In this document: positions 45,589 to 54,804 of the stretch, in pieces | Layout: each line of letters opens with the position of its first letter | Numbering within the stretch: position 1 is the stretch's first letter | Notes under the pieces: model-generated | What the model was told of the DNA's origin: nothing | What the model saw: only the letters and a program-made list of their open reading frames with translations | The model's database searches: none | Program-made: the position numbers and the translations under genes | Origin: CAWGHZ01 sp963775315 | GTDB taxonomy: Bacteria; Pseudomonadota; Alphaproteobacteria; MPNO01; DASWLB01 | Direction of reading: 5' to 3' | Assembly: GCA_963775315.1 (NCBI GenBank) | Contig: CAVZIN010000007.1 | Coordinates: 1,302,001-1,366,000, forward strand | Length of the DNA stretch: 64,000 nucleotides

Positions 45589-45605
45589 TTGGCACGATTT
45601 TCGCA
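45589..45605 (+). promoter_or_regulatory. Sigma-54 promoter of the flgI operon
   Basis: TTGGCACG-ATTT-TCGCA matches the sigma-54 consensus YTGGCACG-N4-TTGCW with one mismatch. GG (45591-45592) and GC (45603-45604) have the required ten-base spacing. It lies 37 bases before the flgI ATG and downstream of enhancer-like palindromes. Confidence 0.75.
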
Positions 45606-45641
45606 AGCGTCCCGGCAGGACATTTCGCTAGGGACGGGTTC

Positions 45642-46826
45642 ATGGGCGTGCGTGCGTATGCGGTAGATCGGGAAGCGGCGGGGCGCCGGAGCGCGGTAGA
45701 GACCGCTCTTGCGGCCTTCGCGATGGCGCTTGCCGCGCTAATCGTGGCGCTGGCGCTGGCCCCGCCTGCCCGCGCCTCGTCCCGCATCAAGGACATCGCC
45801 GACTTCGAAGGGGTCCGCGAGAACCTGCTGGTCGGCTACGGGCTTGTCGTCGGTCTCGACGGCACCGGCGACACGCTGACCAACTCGGCCTTCACCAAGC
45901 AGAGCCTGGTCGGCATGCTCGAGCGGCTCGGCGTCAACACCCGCGACGCGATCACCACCCTGAAGACCCAGAACACCGCCGCCGTGATGGTGACGGGCAC
46001 CCTGCCGCCCTTCGCGCGCCAGGGCTCGCGCATGGACATCTCGGTCTCGGCCCTCGGCGACGCGAAGAGCCTGCTCGGCGGCACGCTTCTGGTCACCCCG
46101 CTGATCGGCGCGGATGGCGAGGTCTATGCCGTCGCCCAGGGGCAGGTCGCGGTCTCGGGCTTCTCGGCTCAGGGCGCCAGCGCCTCGGTCACCAAGGGCG
46201 TGCCGACCAACGGGCGCGTCGCCAACGGTGCCATTGTCGAGCGCGAGATCGACTTCCGCCTGAACAATATGCACAGCGTGTACCTGGCGCTGCGCAACCC
46301 GGACTTCACCACGGCGCGGCGCGTCGCCAGCGCGATCAACCGCTTCATCGGCCGCGCGACCGCCGCCCCGACCGACCCGGGCACGGTGATGGTCAGCGTG
46401 CCGCCCGACTATGCCGGCGGCGTCGTCGGGCTGCTGACCGACATCGAGCAGCTTCGCGTCGACCCGGACCAGATCGCGCGCGTCGTGATCGACGAGAACT
46501 CGGGCATCATCGTCATGGGCGAGAACGTGCGGATCTCGACCGTCGCCATCGCCCAGGGCAACCTCACTGTCCGCATCACCGAAACGCCGCAAGTCTCTCA
46601 ACCGACGCCGTTTTCCCAGGGCGGCACCACCACGACCGTGCCCCGCACCAACATCCAGGTGGACGAGGACAAGGGCAAGCGCCTCGCGGTCGTGCCATCC
46701 GGCATCAGCCTTCAGGAGCTGGTCAATGGGTTGAACGCGCTGGGGGTCGGGCCGCGCGACCTGATCACCATCCTGCAGTCGATCAAGGCTGCGGGCGCCC
46801 TCCAGGCCGAAATCGAGGTGCTGTGA
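45642..46826 (+). CDS. flgI: Flagellar basal-body P-ring protein FlgI
   Basis: 394 residues. A signal peptide with a long n-region and hydrophobic core (FAMALAALIVALALAPPARA) precedes the mature start ASSRIKDIADFEGVRENLLV, followed by GYGLVVGLDGTGDTLTNSAF, NTAAVMVTGTLPPFARQGSRMD, DENSGIIVMGENVRIS and the C-terminal PSGISLQELVNGLNALGVGPRDLI. FlgI forms the P ring around the rod in the peptidoglycan. ATG 45642 follows GGGACGGG; the open frame goes further up to 45558 but that region contains the sigma-54 promoter. It shares one base with the flgJ-like gene. Confidence 0.95.
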   Translation: MGVRAYAVDREAAGRRSAVETALAAFAMALAALIVALALAPPARASSRIKDIADFEGVRENLLVGYGLVVGLDGTGDTLTNSAFTKQSLVGMLERLGVNTRDAITTLKTQNTAAVMVTGTLPPFARQGSRMDISVSALGDAKSLLGGTLLVTPLIGADGEVYAVAQGQVAVSGFSAQGASASVTKGVPTNGRVANGAIVEREIDFRLNNMHSVYLALRNPDFTTARRVASAINRFIGRATAAPTDPGTVMVSVPPDYAGGVVGLLTDIEQLRVDPDQIARVVIDENSGIIVMGENVRISTVAIAQGNLTVRITETPQVSQPTPFSQGGTTTTVPRTNIQVDEDKGKRLAVVPSGISLQELVNGLNALGVGPRDLITILQSIKAAGALQAEIEVL

Positions 46827-47149
46827 TGACCGACGCCGCCGCAAACGCGATCGCCGCGACCGCCGCACCGGCGGTGCATGCCCTCACCGCTTCCGACGCG
46901 GCCCGCGCCCGCAAGGACGCGGCCGCCGCCAAGGCGGCTCAGGATTTCGAGGCGAACTTCGTGTCGCAGATGCTGGAGCCGATGTTCGACGGGCTGGGCA
47001 CCGGCGGCACGTTCGGCGGCGGCCACGCCGAGCAGATGTGGCGGTCGTTCATGCTGCAGGAATACGGAAAGGTCATCGCGAAGCACGGAGGCATCGGCAT
47101 CGCCGACGCCGTGAAGCAAGAGATTCTGCGCGCCCAGGAGGCACAATGA
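46826..47149 (+). CDS. flgJ: Rod-binding protein, FlgJ N-terminal domain only
   Basis: 107 residues. The conserved rod-binding segment AAQDFEANFVSQMLEPMFDG, then GGGHAEQMWRSFMLQEYGKVIAKHGGIGIADAV, matches the N-terminal half of FlgJ. No muramidase domain follows, as is usual in alphaproteobacteria where this small form stands alone. It caps or scaffolds the growing rod in the periplasm. ATG 46826 overlaps flgI by one base (GTG one codon earlier is possible) and the gene overlaps flgN by four bases. Confidence 0.9.
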   Translation: MTDAAANAIAATAAPAVHALTASDAARARKDAAAAKAAQDFEANFVSQMLEPMFDGLGTGGTFGGGHAEQMWRSFMLQEYGKVIAKHGGIGIADAVKQEILRAQEAQ

Positions 47150-47592
47150 GCACCGAACTCCACCCGAGGATCGAGGCGCTGATCGGCGTCGGCTCGCGGC
47201 TGATCGAGCTGATGGAGCGCGAGATCGCCATCCTGCTCGACATGCGGCCGGGCGACGTCGCCGAGCTGCAGGACGAGAAGTCGACCTTGACCGATGCCTA
47301 CGAGACCCACCTCTCGGTGCTGCGCGACGAGCCGGCGATGCTCGCCGCCCTCGCCCCGCCGCTGAAGGACGAGCTGATGCGCGTCGCCATGCGGCTGAAC
47401 GCAACCGTGGCCGAGAACGCCCGCGCGCTCGACGCCGCCCGGACCGCCAACGAGCGCCTGCTCAAGGCGATCGTCGACGCGGTCACTGCCGAGCGCGAGC
47501 GCAACGCCGGCTACTCACGCACCGGCGCGAAGGCGTGCCCGCGGCCGGGCCGTTCGGCGCCCGTTTCGCTCAGCGTGGACACCAGGCTCTAG
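47146..47592 (+). CDS. flgN: FlgN-like export chaperone for hook-associated proteins
   Basis: 148 residues, almost wholly alpha-helical (RIEALIGVGSRLIELMEREIAILLDMRPGDVAELQDEKSTL, then VAMRLNATVAENARALDAARTANERLLKAIVDAV). This is the long-helix pattern of the FlgN family, and it stands directly before flgK and flgL, whose products FlgN escorts to the export gate. The C-terminal tail (SAPVSLSVDTRL) is disordered. Identification rests on fold pattern and gene order. AGGAGG lies five bases before ATG 47146. Confidence 0.75.
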   Translation: MSTELHPRIEALIGVGSRLIELMEREIAILLDMRPGDVAELQDEKSTLTDAYETHLSVLRDEPAMLAALAPPLKDELMRVAMRLNATVAENARALDAARTANERLLKAIVDAVTAERERNAGYSRTGAKACPRPGRSAPVSLSVDTRL

Positions 47593-47617
47593 GACCCGGC
47601 TGGGGACGGCGACCGCC

Positions 47618-49687
47618 ATGACCCTCAACGTCTCGCTTCTCGACGCCCTAAGCGGGCTGCAGGCGAACCAGCGCCTGCTCGGCATCACGTCGCAGAACGT
47701 CGCGAACGTCAACACGCCCGGCTATACCCGCAAGACCGGCACCCAACAAGCGGTGGTGCTGGGCGGTAACGGGGCAGGCGTCGACGTCTCCGCCATCACG
47801 CGCAACGTCAACGTCTACCTGCAGCGCGACCTGCGCCAACAGGGCGCCGACCTCGGCGCGAGCCAGACGCTCAACGATTTCTATTCCAACCTGCAGAACC
47901 TGTTCGGCGCGCCCGCCGACGCGTCCTCGATCGGCGCCCAGATCGGCACGCTGGGCAACGCGTTCCAGGCGCTCGCCACCTCGCCGCAGGACGCCTCGCA
48001 GCAGATCAATGTGATCACGCAAGGGCGCTTCGTCGCGAGCCAGCTCAACAGCCTCGCCGGCCAGGTCCAGGATCTGCGCCAGCAGGCGGACAGCGACATC
48101 ACCTCGACCGTCACCGACGTCAACCACGAGCTCGACACGATCCAGAAGCTCAACGTCGAGATCGCGCGCCAGAAGGCGATCGGCCAATCCACCGCCGATC
48201 TCGAGGACCAGCGCGACACCGCCCTCGACGCGCTGAGCCAGCAGATGAACATCACCTACTTCCAACGCAACACGGGCGAGACCGTGGTCTATGCCCCGGG
48301 CGGGCAGATCCTGGTGGACGACACCGCACACCATCTTACCCATTCCTCGGTCGCCCAGATGAGCGAGTCGCTCGCATGGGCCGACGGCGGGGTCGGGCCG
48401 ATCACGCTGAACGGCACCGACATCACGGGCGACCTCACCGGCGGCACGCTGGGCGGGCTGGTGTCGATGCGCGACACCACTCTGCCCAACCTCGCCTCGC
48501 AGTTCGACGAGCTGGCGAGCGCCCTCGGCGACCAGATCAACGCCGCGCACAATCAGGGCACCGCCTACCCGGGCGCTTCCTCCCTGACCAGCGCGAAGAG
48601 CTTCGCCGCGACCGACACGCCCGGCTTTTCCGGCACCGCCCGCTTCACCGTCACCGACTCGACCGGCAACGTCGTTGCCACCACAGACGTCGCCCTCTCC
48701 CCGACCATGACGATCTCCGGCCTGATGACGGCGATCAACACCGGGCTGGGTGGCGCGGCCACCGCAACGCTCAACCCGTCCGGCCAGCTCGTCATCCAGC
48801 CGGCGAGCGGCAGCAACAACATCGCGGTCAACGAGCTCACCAGCCAGGTGCCCGACGGCTCCACCACCGTCGGTCTCAGCGACTTCCTCGGGCTCAACGA
48901 CTTCTTCACGACCGGCAAGTCCTATTCGGATTACGGCTCGGCGCAGCAAGGCTCGAAGACTGTGGCGCTCGGCCTCGCCGGCTCGCTGACCGTAAGCGGC
49001 GCCGGGTTCGCCCCGGTCACCCTCGCCTACACCGGAACGGACTCCCTGCAAAGCGTCGCGACCGCGATCAACGGCAACGCCACCCTCGCCGCGGCGCATG
49101 TCAGCGCAAGCGTCGTGACCGACGGCAGCGGGTACCGTCTGAAGATCGCCGACACCGACGGCGACAACGTCTTCCTCGGCGACACGGGAAGCCTGGTCTC
49201 GACGCTCGACCTCCAGTCGCGCGCGCCGGCCTCGGCGGCGAACATCGCGGTCCGCAGCGACATCCTCGCCAATCCCGGCCTGCTCGCCTCCGCCACCCTG
49301 TCCGCCGACAGCGGACTCGCGGTCGGCGACTCGGCGGTCGGGCCGGGCGACAACACCAACGCCCAGCTCGTTGCCAATACGTTCAATCAGCGGATCGGCT
49401 TCGCGGCGACCGGCCAGCTCGCCGCCGGAACGCTGTCCCTCGCCGATTACGGCGGCGCGATCCTGTCGCTGAACGCGACCCAGGCAAAGACCGCCTCGGA
49501 CCAGCTCAGCTCGCAGAACTCGCTCTTCCAGGCGCTGACGACCCAGGCGACCGCCCAGAGCGGCGTGAATCTCGACCAGGAGATGGGCAACATGATCCTG
49601 CTGCAGAACGCCTATGCGGCGTCGGCGCGGGTCATCACAACCACCTCGCAGCTCTACGACATCCTCATGAACATCCAGACCGCGTGA
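47618..49687 (+). CDS. flgK: Flagellar hook-associated protein 1 (FlgK)
   Basis: 689 residues. N-terminus LLDALSGLQANQRLLGITSQNVANVNTPGYTRKT is the hallmark of rod/hook/HAP proteins. The C-terminus (NQRIGFAATGQLAAGTLSLADYGGAIL, then GVNLDQEMGNMILLQNAYAASARVITTTSQLYDILM) forms the matching helix. The variable middle (about 300-580) contains Thr/Ser-rich domain repeats. FlgK joins hook and filament with FlgL. It begins 25 bases after flgN. Confidence 0.95.
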   Translation: MTLNVSLLDALSGLQANQRLLGITSQNVANVNTPGYTRKTGTQQAVVLGGNGAGVDVSAITRNVNVYLQRDLRQQGADLGASQTLNDFYSNLQNLFGAPADASSIGAQIGTLGNAFQALATSPQDASQQINVITQGRFVASQLNSLAGQVQDLRQQADSDITSTVTDVNHELDTIQKLNVEIARQKAIGQSTADLEDQRDTALDALSQQMNITYFQRNTGETVVYAPGGQILVDDTAHHLTHSSVAQMSESLAWADGGVGPITLNGTDITGDLTGGTLGGLVSMRDTTLPNLASQFDELASALGDQINAAHNQGTAYPGASSLTSAKSFAATDTPGFSGTARFTVTDSTGNVVATTDVALSPTMTISGLMTAINTGLGGAATATLNPSGQLVIQPASGSNNIAVNELTSQVPDGSTTVGLSDFLGLNDFFTTGKSYSDYGSAQQGSKTVALGLAGSLTVSGAGFAPVTLAYTGTDSLQSVATAINGNATLAAAHVSASVVTDGSGYRLKIADTDGDNVFLGDTGSLVSTLDLQSRAPASAANIAVRSDILANPGLLASATLSADSGLAVGDSAVGPGDNTNAQLVANTFNQRIGFAATGQLAAGTLSLADYGGAILSLNATQAKTASDQLSSQNSLFQALTTQATAQSGVNLDQEMGNMILLQNAYAASARVITTTSQLYDILMNIQTA

Positions 49688-49692
49688 CCCCA

Positions 49693-50607
49693 ATGGATAA
49701 CGTTTCCAACCTCTCGCGCTACAACTCACAATTCTATTTCCTGTCGCAGACGCAGAGCCGCATCGCCGACGAACAGATCCAGGTTTCCAGCGGCTACAAG
49801 TCGACGGACTATGCGGGGATCGCCGGCGACTCGAACCGGCTGGTGTCGATGCAGGCCCAGCTCGGTCGCGTGACGCAATACCAGACCAACAACTCGCTGG
49901 TGTCGGACCGGCTGACCCAGATGGAATCGAACGTCGCGCAGGTCTTCGACGTCGTTGGCAGCATCAAGACCCTGCTGGTCAATGCGCTGAACGGCTCGAC
50001 CACCACGCAGGACGTGAATCTGAGCGGGCAGGCGTCGACCATGCTCGACCAGGTCGCCTCGCTGCTCAATACCCAATTCGACGGGCGATATCTCTTCTCT
50101 GGCACCCAAACGAACACGGCCCCGGTCGATCTCACCCAGCTCCCGGCGAGCTACTCGGTGCCGTCGAGCGCGGGCGACGCCAGCTCCTACTACCAGGGCA
50201 ATTCCACCCAGCTCGCCGTCCAGGCCTCCGACACGCTCAACGTTACGTACGGCGCGACGGCCAACGAAGGCGGGTTCGAGGAGCTGATCCGCGGACTCGA
50301 CATCGCCCGCAAGGCCGCCCCCGGAGATACTGCCGCGCTGCAGGACGCGCTCGCCGCCGTCAACCAGGCCGAGCAGGATATTCCCAACATCCGCACCCGG
50401 ATCGGCGCGTCGGAGTCGACCCTCGCCAGCATCAACACGATGCACGGCAACTTCACGACCTACACGCAGAAGTCGATCGGCGACATTGAGAACGTGGATG
50501 TCACCGAGGCGCTGACCAAGGTGCAGAACGATTCGACGGGCCTCCAGGCCTCCTACATGACGATCAACTCGCTGTCGCAACTCAACCTGATGAACTATCT
50601 GCGCTGA
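49693..50607 (+). CDS. flgL: Flagellar hook-associated protein 3 (FlgL)
   Basis: 304 residues. The flagellin-like N-terminus LSQTQSRIADEQIQVSSGYKSTDYAGIAGDSNRLVSMQAQLGR and the C-terminus TYTQKSIGDIENVDVTEALTKVQNDSTGLQASYMTINSLSQLNL identify FlgL. It adapts the hook-filament junction between FlgK and flagellin. ATG 49693 lies six bases after the flgK stop, with no strong ribosome site, so coupling to flgK is likely. Confidence 0.93.
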   Translation: MDNVSNLSRYNSQFYFLSQTQSRIADEQIQVSSGYKSTDYAGIAGDSNRLVSMQAQLGRVTQYQTNNSLVSDRLTQMESNVAQVFDVVGSIKTLLVNALNGSTTTQDVNLSGQASTMLDQVASLLNTQFDGRYLFSGTQTNTAPVDLTQLPASYSVPSSAGDASSYYQGNSTQLAVQASDTLNVTYGATANEGGFEELIRGLDIARKAAPGDTAALQDALAAVNQAEQDIPNIRTRIGASESTLASINTMHGNFTTYTQKSIGDIENVDVTEALTKVQNDSTGLQASYMTINSLSQLNLMNYLR

Positions 50608-50650
50608 GCCCTGGGGGCGAAGGCGCAACATTTCTCCAAGGAGACGGAGC

Positions 50651-51175
50651 ATGAGTCAGAGCAGTGCCGCAATAGCCGCCCCCGAGACGGCGGTGTCGCC
50701 GGAACCGGCGCCGAGCGATCCGGGCCGCGGCCCGATCGTCCTCGAGACGCGCTTCGGCGAGATGGCGGTCGATCCCGAGGCCACGATCCGCATGCCGCGC
50801 GGACTTCTGGGATTCGGCGGGCTCCGCGAGTTCGCCCTCGCGGCCCTGCCCGACGCCAAGTACGCCGGGCTCCGGGTCCTGCAGTCGATCGAGGATGCGA
50901 GCCTGTCCTTCATCGTGCTGCCCTACGAGCCGGCGCTCGGCGCCATCACGCCCGAGGACACGGCCGAAGCGTTTCAGGCGCACGGCATCGCCGAAGGGGA
51001 CGGAGCGATGCTCCTGATCGTGTCGGTCCGGCGTGCCGGCGATGCGACGAACGTCTCCGTCAACCTGCGCGCGCCGGTGGTGGTCGACGTCAAGAACCGC
51101 AAGGCGTGGCAATACGTGCTTTCCAATCCGGCCTACCCGGTGCGCCAGGATTTCTCGGCTTTAAGCAAGGGTTAA
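50651..51175 (+). CDS. fliW: Flagellar assembly factor FliW
   Basis: 174 residues. After a 25-residue Ala/Pro-rich extension comes the FliW domain: VLETRFGEMAVDPEATIRMPRGLLGFGGLREFALA, SFIVLPYEPAL, VSVRRAGDATNVSVNLRAPVVVDVKNRKAWQYVL. FliW binds flagellin and, in many bacteria, sequesters the translational repressor CsrA. No csrA lies within this window. AAGGAG stands eight bases before ATG 50651. It is the last morphogenesis gene before the sugar-modification genes. Confidence 0.92.
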   Translation: MSQSSAAIAAPETAVSPEPAPSDPGRGPIVLETRFGEMAVDPEATIRMPRGLLGFGGLREFALAALPDAKYAGLRVLQSIEDASLSFIVLPYEPALGAITPEDTAEAFQAHGIAEGDGAMLLIVSVRRAGDATNVSVNLRAPVVVDVKNRKAWQYVLSNPAYPVRQDFSALSKG

Positions 51176-51258
51176 CCAGGATGGCCAACCATGGAGCCCG
51201 GCCCCGGCCAGCCGCGCGCGCGGCGGACGCGCCGATAGGTCGCGGAGACAGACGCCCG

Positions 51259-52071
51259 ATGGCTTCCGTCAAGGATTTGTCAGTCGTCATTCTGTGCGGC
51301 GGGCTCGGCACGCGCCTGCGCGAGGAGACCGAGTTCAAGCCGAAGCCGATGGTCGAGATCGGCGGCCGGCCCATCCTCTGGCACATCATGAAGCACTACC
51401 GCCATTTCGGTGCGCGCGATTTCGTACTGTGCCTCGGCTACAAGGGCGAGGTCATCCGCGACTATTTCCTCAACTACCCGCTGCGCAACACCGATTTCGC
51501 CATCGATCTCGCGACCGGCGCGGTCGAGCCGCTGGCGCCCAGGTGCGACGAGGATTGGCGCGTCACGCTGGCCGAGACCGGGCGCGACACGCTGACCGGC
51601 GCGCGGCTGCGCCAGGCGATCCGCTACGCCAAGGGCGACGTGTTCTTCGCGACCTATGGCGACGGGCTCGCCGACATCGACCTCGACCGGCTCTATGCCC
51701 ATCACGTGGCCTCGGGCAAGCTTGGCACCGTGACCGCCGTGCGCCCCTCGTCCCGCTTCGGCGAGCTTTCCATCGCCAAGGGGCTGGTACGCCAGTTCCG
51801 CGAGAAGCCGCAGGTGGCCGAGGGCTGGATCAACGGCGGGTTCTTCGTTTTCGACCGGCGCGCCTTCGACCTGGTGCGCCCGGGCGACAATGTCTCGCTC
51901 GAGGAGGCGGTCCTCGCCGCCCTCGCCGCGGAGGGCGAGCTCGCCGTCTACCAGCATTACGGCTTCTGGCAGTCGATGGACACCTATCGCGAGATGCAGC
52001 TCCTCAACGACATGTGGCAGGGCGGCCAGGCGCCCTGGATGGTGTGGCGCGAATGCCGGATGTCGGCCTGA
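51259..52071 (+). CDS. rfbF: Glucose-1-phosphate cytidylyltransferase
   Basis: 270 residues, nucleotidyltransferase fold. VVILCGGLGTRLREETEFKPKPMVEIGGRPILWHIMKHY, VLCLGYKGEVIRDYFLNYPL, FFATYGDGLADIDL and the C-terminal GFWQSMDTYREMQLLNDMW closely follow the RfbF family. It should make CDP-glucose from CTP and glucose-1-phosphate, entry to CDP-deoxysugars. The start is uncertain: ATG 51259 gives a family-like N-terminus, ATG 51181 (MANHGAR) would add 26 residues. It opens the sugar operon, in which the expected next enzyme, a CDP-glucose 4,6-dehydratase, is missing. Confidence 0.9.
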   Translation: MASVKDLSVVILCGGLGTRLREETEFKPKPMVEIGGRPILWHIMKHYRHFGARDFVLCLGYKGEVIRDYFLNYPLRNTDFAIDLATGAVEPLAPRCDEDWRVTLAETGRDTLTGARLRQAIRYAKGDVFFATYGDGLADIDLDRLYAHHVASGKLGTVTAVRPSSRFGELSIAKGLVRQFREKPQVAEGWINGGFFVFDRRAFDLVRPGDNVSLEEAVLAALAAEGELAVYQHYGFWQSMDTYREMQLLNDMWQGGQAPWMVWRECRMSA

Positions 52072-53336
52072 TCCGGGAGGGCGCGACGGCGCCCCGCCCG
52101 AGCCTCCGCACCGCGACCTGCCGCTTCTGCGGCACGGCGCTCACGCGCTCGTTCGCCGACCTTGGCGCGACGCCGCCGGCCAATGCCTATCTGCGCGAGG
52201 CAGACCTCAGCCGGCCGGAGGTGTTCTATCCTCTGCACGCCTACGTCTGCGAATCTTGCTTCCTGGTCCAGCTCGAGGAATTCGCGACTCCCGAGCAACT
52301 TTTCGGGGATTACGCGTACTTCTCCTCGTACTCCGGGACGTGGCTCGCCCATGCCGAGGCGTACGCGAAGATGGCCATCGAGCGGTTTCGGCTGGGGCGG
52401 GAAAGCCGGGTGATCGAGGTCGCCTCGAACGACGGCTATCTTCTGCAGCATTTCGTGCGCCGGAACATTCCGGTGCTGGGCATCGAGCCGGCCGCCAACG
52501 TCGCCCGTCGCGCGGAGGAGCTGGGGGTGCCGACGCTGGTGCGCTTCTTCGGCCGCACCACCGCGCAGGAGGCGGCGCGCCAGTTCGGCCGCGCCGACCT
52601 GATCAGCGCCAACAATGTGCTGGCGCACGTGCCGAACCTGAACGACTTCGTCGCGGCGTTCGCCATCGCCCTCGCGCCCGGCGGCACGGTCACGGTCGAG
52701 TTCCCGCACCTCATGCGGCTGATCGAAGAGGGCCAGTTCGACACGATCTACCACGAGCATTTTTCGTACTTCTCGTTCCTGACCGCCGAGCGCATCTTCG
52801 CCGCGCACGGGCTCCAGGTGTACGACGTGGACACGCTGCCGACCCATGGCGGCAGCCTGCGCCTCTACGCCGCCCACGCCGACGGGGCGCCGGCGGCGGC
52901 GGCAGATGTCACTCGGCTCCGCGCCGCCGAGCGCGCCGCGGGTCTCGACCGGATCGAGCTTTACCAGGGCTTCAACGCCCGGGTGGCGGGGATCAAGCGC
53001 CGGCTGCTCGGATTTCTGGTCCAGGCGAAGGAGGAGGGCAAATCGATCGCGGCCTACGGCGCCGCCGCCAAGGGCAACACGCTGCTGGTCACCGCCGGCG
53101 CGGGACGCGACCTCATCGACTACGTGGTCGACGCCAACCCGCACAAGCAGGGGCTCTATCTTCCCGGCACGCACATCCCGATTTCCGCCCCGGCGCGGCT
53201 CGCCGAGACAAGGCCGGACTACGTGCTGATCCTGCCGTGGAACCTGACCGCCGAAATCACGGCGACGATGGCGCATGTGCGCGACTGGGGCGGCCGCTTC
53301 GTGGTCGCCATCCCCGACCTCAAGGTGCTGCCGTGA
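52053..53336 (+). CDS. NDP-sugar C-methyltransferase-type protein
   Basis: 427 residues in three parts. N-terminal zinc-binding domain with two Cys pairs (CRFCG, CESCF), then the SAM-dependent core (RVIEVASNDGYLLQHF, GIEPAANVA, LISANNVLAHVPNLNDFV, EFPHLMRLIEEGQFDTIYHEH), and the C-terminal Methyltransf_14-like domain (IAAYGAAAKGNTLL, DANPHKQGLYLPGTHIPI). This is the architecture of TylCIII/NovU-type sugar 3-C- or 5-C-methyltransferases, which act on 4-keto-deoxysugars. It overlaps rfbF by 19 bases and the epimerase gene by four (GTGA). Confidence 0.88.
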   Translation: MPDVGLIREGATAPRPSLRTATCRFCGTALTRSFADLGATPPANAYLREADLSRPEVFYPLHAYVCESCFLVQLEEFATPEQLFGDYAYFSSYSGTWLAHAEAYAKMAIERFRLGRESRVIEVASNDGYLLQHFVRRNIPVLGIEPAANVARRAEELGVPTLVRFFGRTTAQEAARQFGRADLISANNVLAHVPNLNDFVAAFAIALAPGGTVTVEFPHLMRLIEEGQFDTIYHEHFSYFSFLTAERIFAAHGLQVYDVDTLPTHGGSLRLYAAHADGAPAAAADVTRLRAAERAAGLDRIELYQGFNARVAGIKRRLLGFLVQAKEEGKSIAAYGAAAKGNTLLVTAGAGRDLIDYVVDANPHKQGLYLPGTHIPISAPARLAETRPDYVLILPWNLTAEITATMAHVRDWGGRFVVAIPDLKVLP

Positions 53337-53878
53337 GGTTCGAGCCGACCACCCTCGCCGGCGTCTGGCTCGTCTTTCCCGAGCGCGCGGCGGACGCGCG
53401 CGGCTCGTTCGCCCAGACCTTCAACCTGCTCGAGTTCGAGGCACAAGGCCTCTGCGCCTCGTTCGTGGTCACCGCCGTTTCCACCAACCTGCGCGCCGGC
53501 ACGTTGCGCGGGCTGCACTTCCAGGCCGCGCCCGCCGCCGAGGCCAAGCTGGTGAGCTGCCCCGCCGGCGCCGCGTGGGACGTGGTGGTCGATCTGCGCC
53601 CCCGCTCGGCGAGCTACGGGCGCTGGACTGCGACGGAGATCAGCGACACCAACGGCCGCCAGGTCTACGTCCCGGAGGGATGCGCGCACGGCTTCCAGAC
53701 CCTCGCCGACGCGACGACCATCCACTACCAGATTTCGGCCGACTACGCGCCGGGCCTCGCTCGCGGCGTGCGGTGGGACGATCCCACGCTCGCCATCGAC
53801 TGGCCCATGGCGCCGACTGCGATGTCCGAGCGCGACCGCGCCCTCCCCCGCCTTGCCGAAGCGATGGCGGTCGCGTGA
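53333..53878 (+). CDS. RmlC-type NDP-4-keto-6-deoxysugar 3,5-epimerase
   Basis: 181 residues, cupin of the RmlC family. DARGSFAQTFN, the catalytic His in GTLRGLHFQ, VVVDLRPRSASYGRW, and the YVPEGCAHGFQTL loop are all present. It inverts C3 and/or C5 of a 4-keto sugar nucleotide. GTG 53333 within GTGA overlaps the methyltransferase gene by four bases. Whether the substrate is CDP- or dTDP-linked cannot be read; RfbF upstream argues for CDP. Confidence 0.9.
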   Translation: MRFEPTTLAGVWLVFPERAADARGSFAQTFNLLEFEAQGLCASFVVTAVSTNLRAGTLRGLHFQAAPAAEAKLVSCPAGAAWDVVVDLRPRSASYGRWTATEISDTNGRQVYVPEGCAHGFQTLADATTIHYQISADYAPGLARGVRWDDPTLAIDWPMAPTAMSERDRALPRLAEAMAVA

Positions 53879-54804
53879 TGGCGACGACCGCCGCCCGCAT
53901 CATGCCGTTCGCGCCGGAAAGCGATACCGCCCGGCTCGAGGCCCTGTTCCTGAAGATGGTCGAGATCCGCGCGGTCGAGACCGCGCTGCTGGACCTCTTC
54001 GCCGTCGGCAAGCTGCGCGGCACGGTCCACACCTGCCTCGGGCAGGAGGGTATCGCCGCAGGCGTGATCGGCGCGCTCGACCTCGCGCGTGACGCGGTGT
54101 GCTCCAATCATCGCGGCCACGGCCACTACCTCGCCTATTGTGGCGACGTGCGCGGGCTGATCGCCGAAATCATGGGCCGGACGGACGGAGTCTGCGGCGG
54201 GATTGGCGGTAGCCAGCACCTCCACCGCGACAATTTCTATTCCAACGGCATCCTCGGCGGCATGTCGCCGGTTGCCGCCGGCATCGCTCTCGCCGAGAAG
54301 ACCCGGGCGAGCGGCGCGGTGACGGTCGTGTTCCATGGCGACGGCGCGATGGCCGAGGGCGCCACGCACGAGACCATGAACCTCGCCGCGCTCTGGTCGC
54401 TGCCCCTGCTGATCGTGGTCGAGGCCAACGGCTACGCCCAATCGACGCCGATCGCGCTGGAGGCGGCGGGGGACTTCGTGCTGCGCGGCCGCGCGCTCGG
54501 CATCGCCTCGACCCGCGTGGACGGCAACGATGCGGTCGCGGTCAACGACATTGCCTGCCGCCTCGTCGCCGAAATCCGCGCCGGCGGGGGGCCCCGCCTG
54601 CTGGTGTGCGATAGCTATCGGCTTGGCCCTCACTCCAAGGGCGACGACGACCGCGACCCCGCCGAGATTGCGGCCGCCCGCCGCCGCTGCCCGATCGCCC
54701 GCGCCCGCGCGCGGCTGGCGCACGACTGGTGCGACAGCGCGGAGGCGCACGCGAAAGAAGAAGTCGCATCCATCGTGGCCGCCCTTACCGGCGAGGCCGC
54801 ATGA
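53878..54804 (+). CDS. 2-oxoacid dehydrogenase E1 component, alpha subunit
   Basis: 308 residues, thiamine-diphosphate fold: VEIRAVETALLDLFAVGKLRGTVHTCLGQEGIAAG, SNHRGHGHYLA, GGIGGSQHLH and the ThDP motif GDGAMAEGATHETMNLA...EANGYAQST. It resembles pyruvate/acetoin dehydrogenase E1-alpha and is slightly shorter than housekeeping forms. With E1-beta it should decarboxylate a 2-oxo acid and acylate a lipoyl group. ATG 53878 shares one base with the epimerase stop. Placement within sugar genes, followed by E1-beta and a lipoyl-acyltransferase fusion, points to sugar acylation rather than central metabolism. Confidence 0.9.
   Translation: MATTAARIMPFAPESDTARLEALFLKMVEIRAVETALLDLFAVGKLRGTVHTCLGQEGIAAGVIGALDLARDAVCSNHRGHGHYLAYCGDVRGLIAEIMGRTDGVCGGIGGSQHLHRDNFYSNGILGGMSPVAAGIALAEKTRASGAVTVVFHGDGAMAEGATHETMNLAALWSLPLLIVVEANGYAQSTPIALEAAGDFVLRGRALGIASTRVDGNDAVAVNDIACRLVAEIRAGGGPRLLVCDSYRLGPHSKGDDDRDPAEIAAARRRCPIARARARLAHDWCDSAEAHAKEEVASIVAALTGEAA

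Noticed and set aside
47648..49729. 693-residue minus-strand open frame
   Set aside because: Antisense to flgK, which has clear family motifs at both ends.
51171..51178. GGTTAACC palindrome as a CtrA site before rfbF (also near 63140 before fliD)
   Set aside because: At 51171 it contains the fliW stop codon, and neither copy has a second half-site; too weak to list as regulatory.
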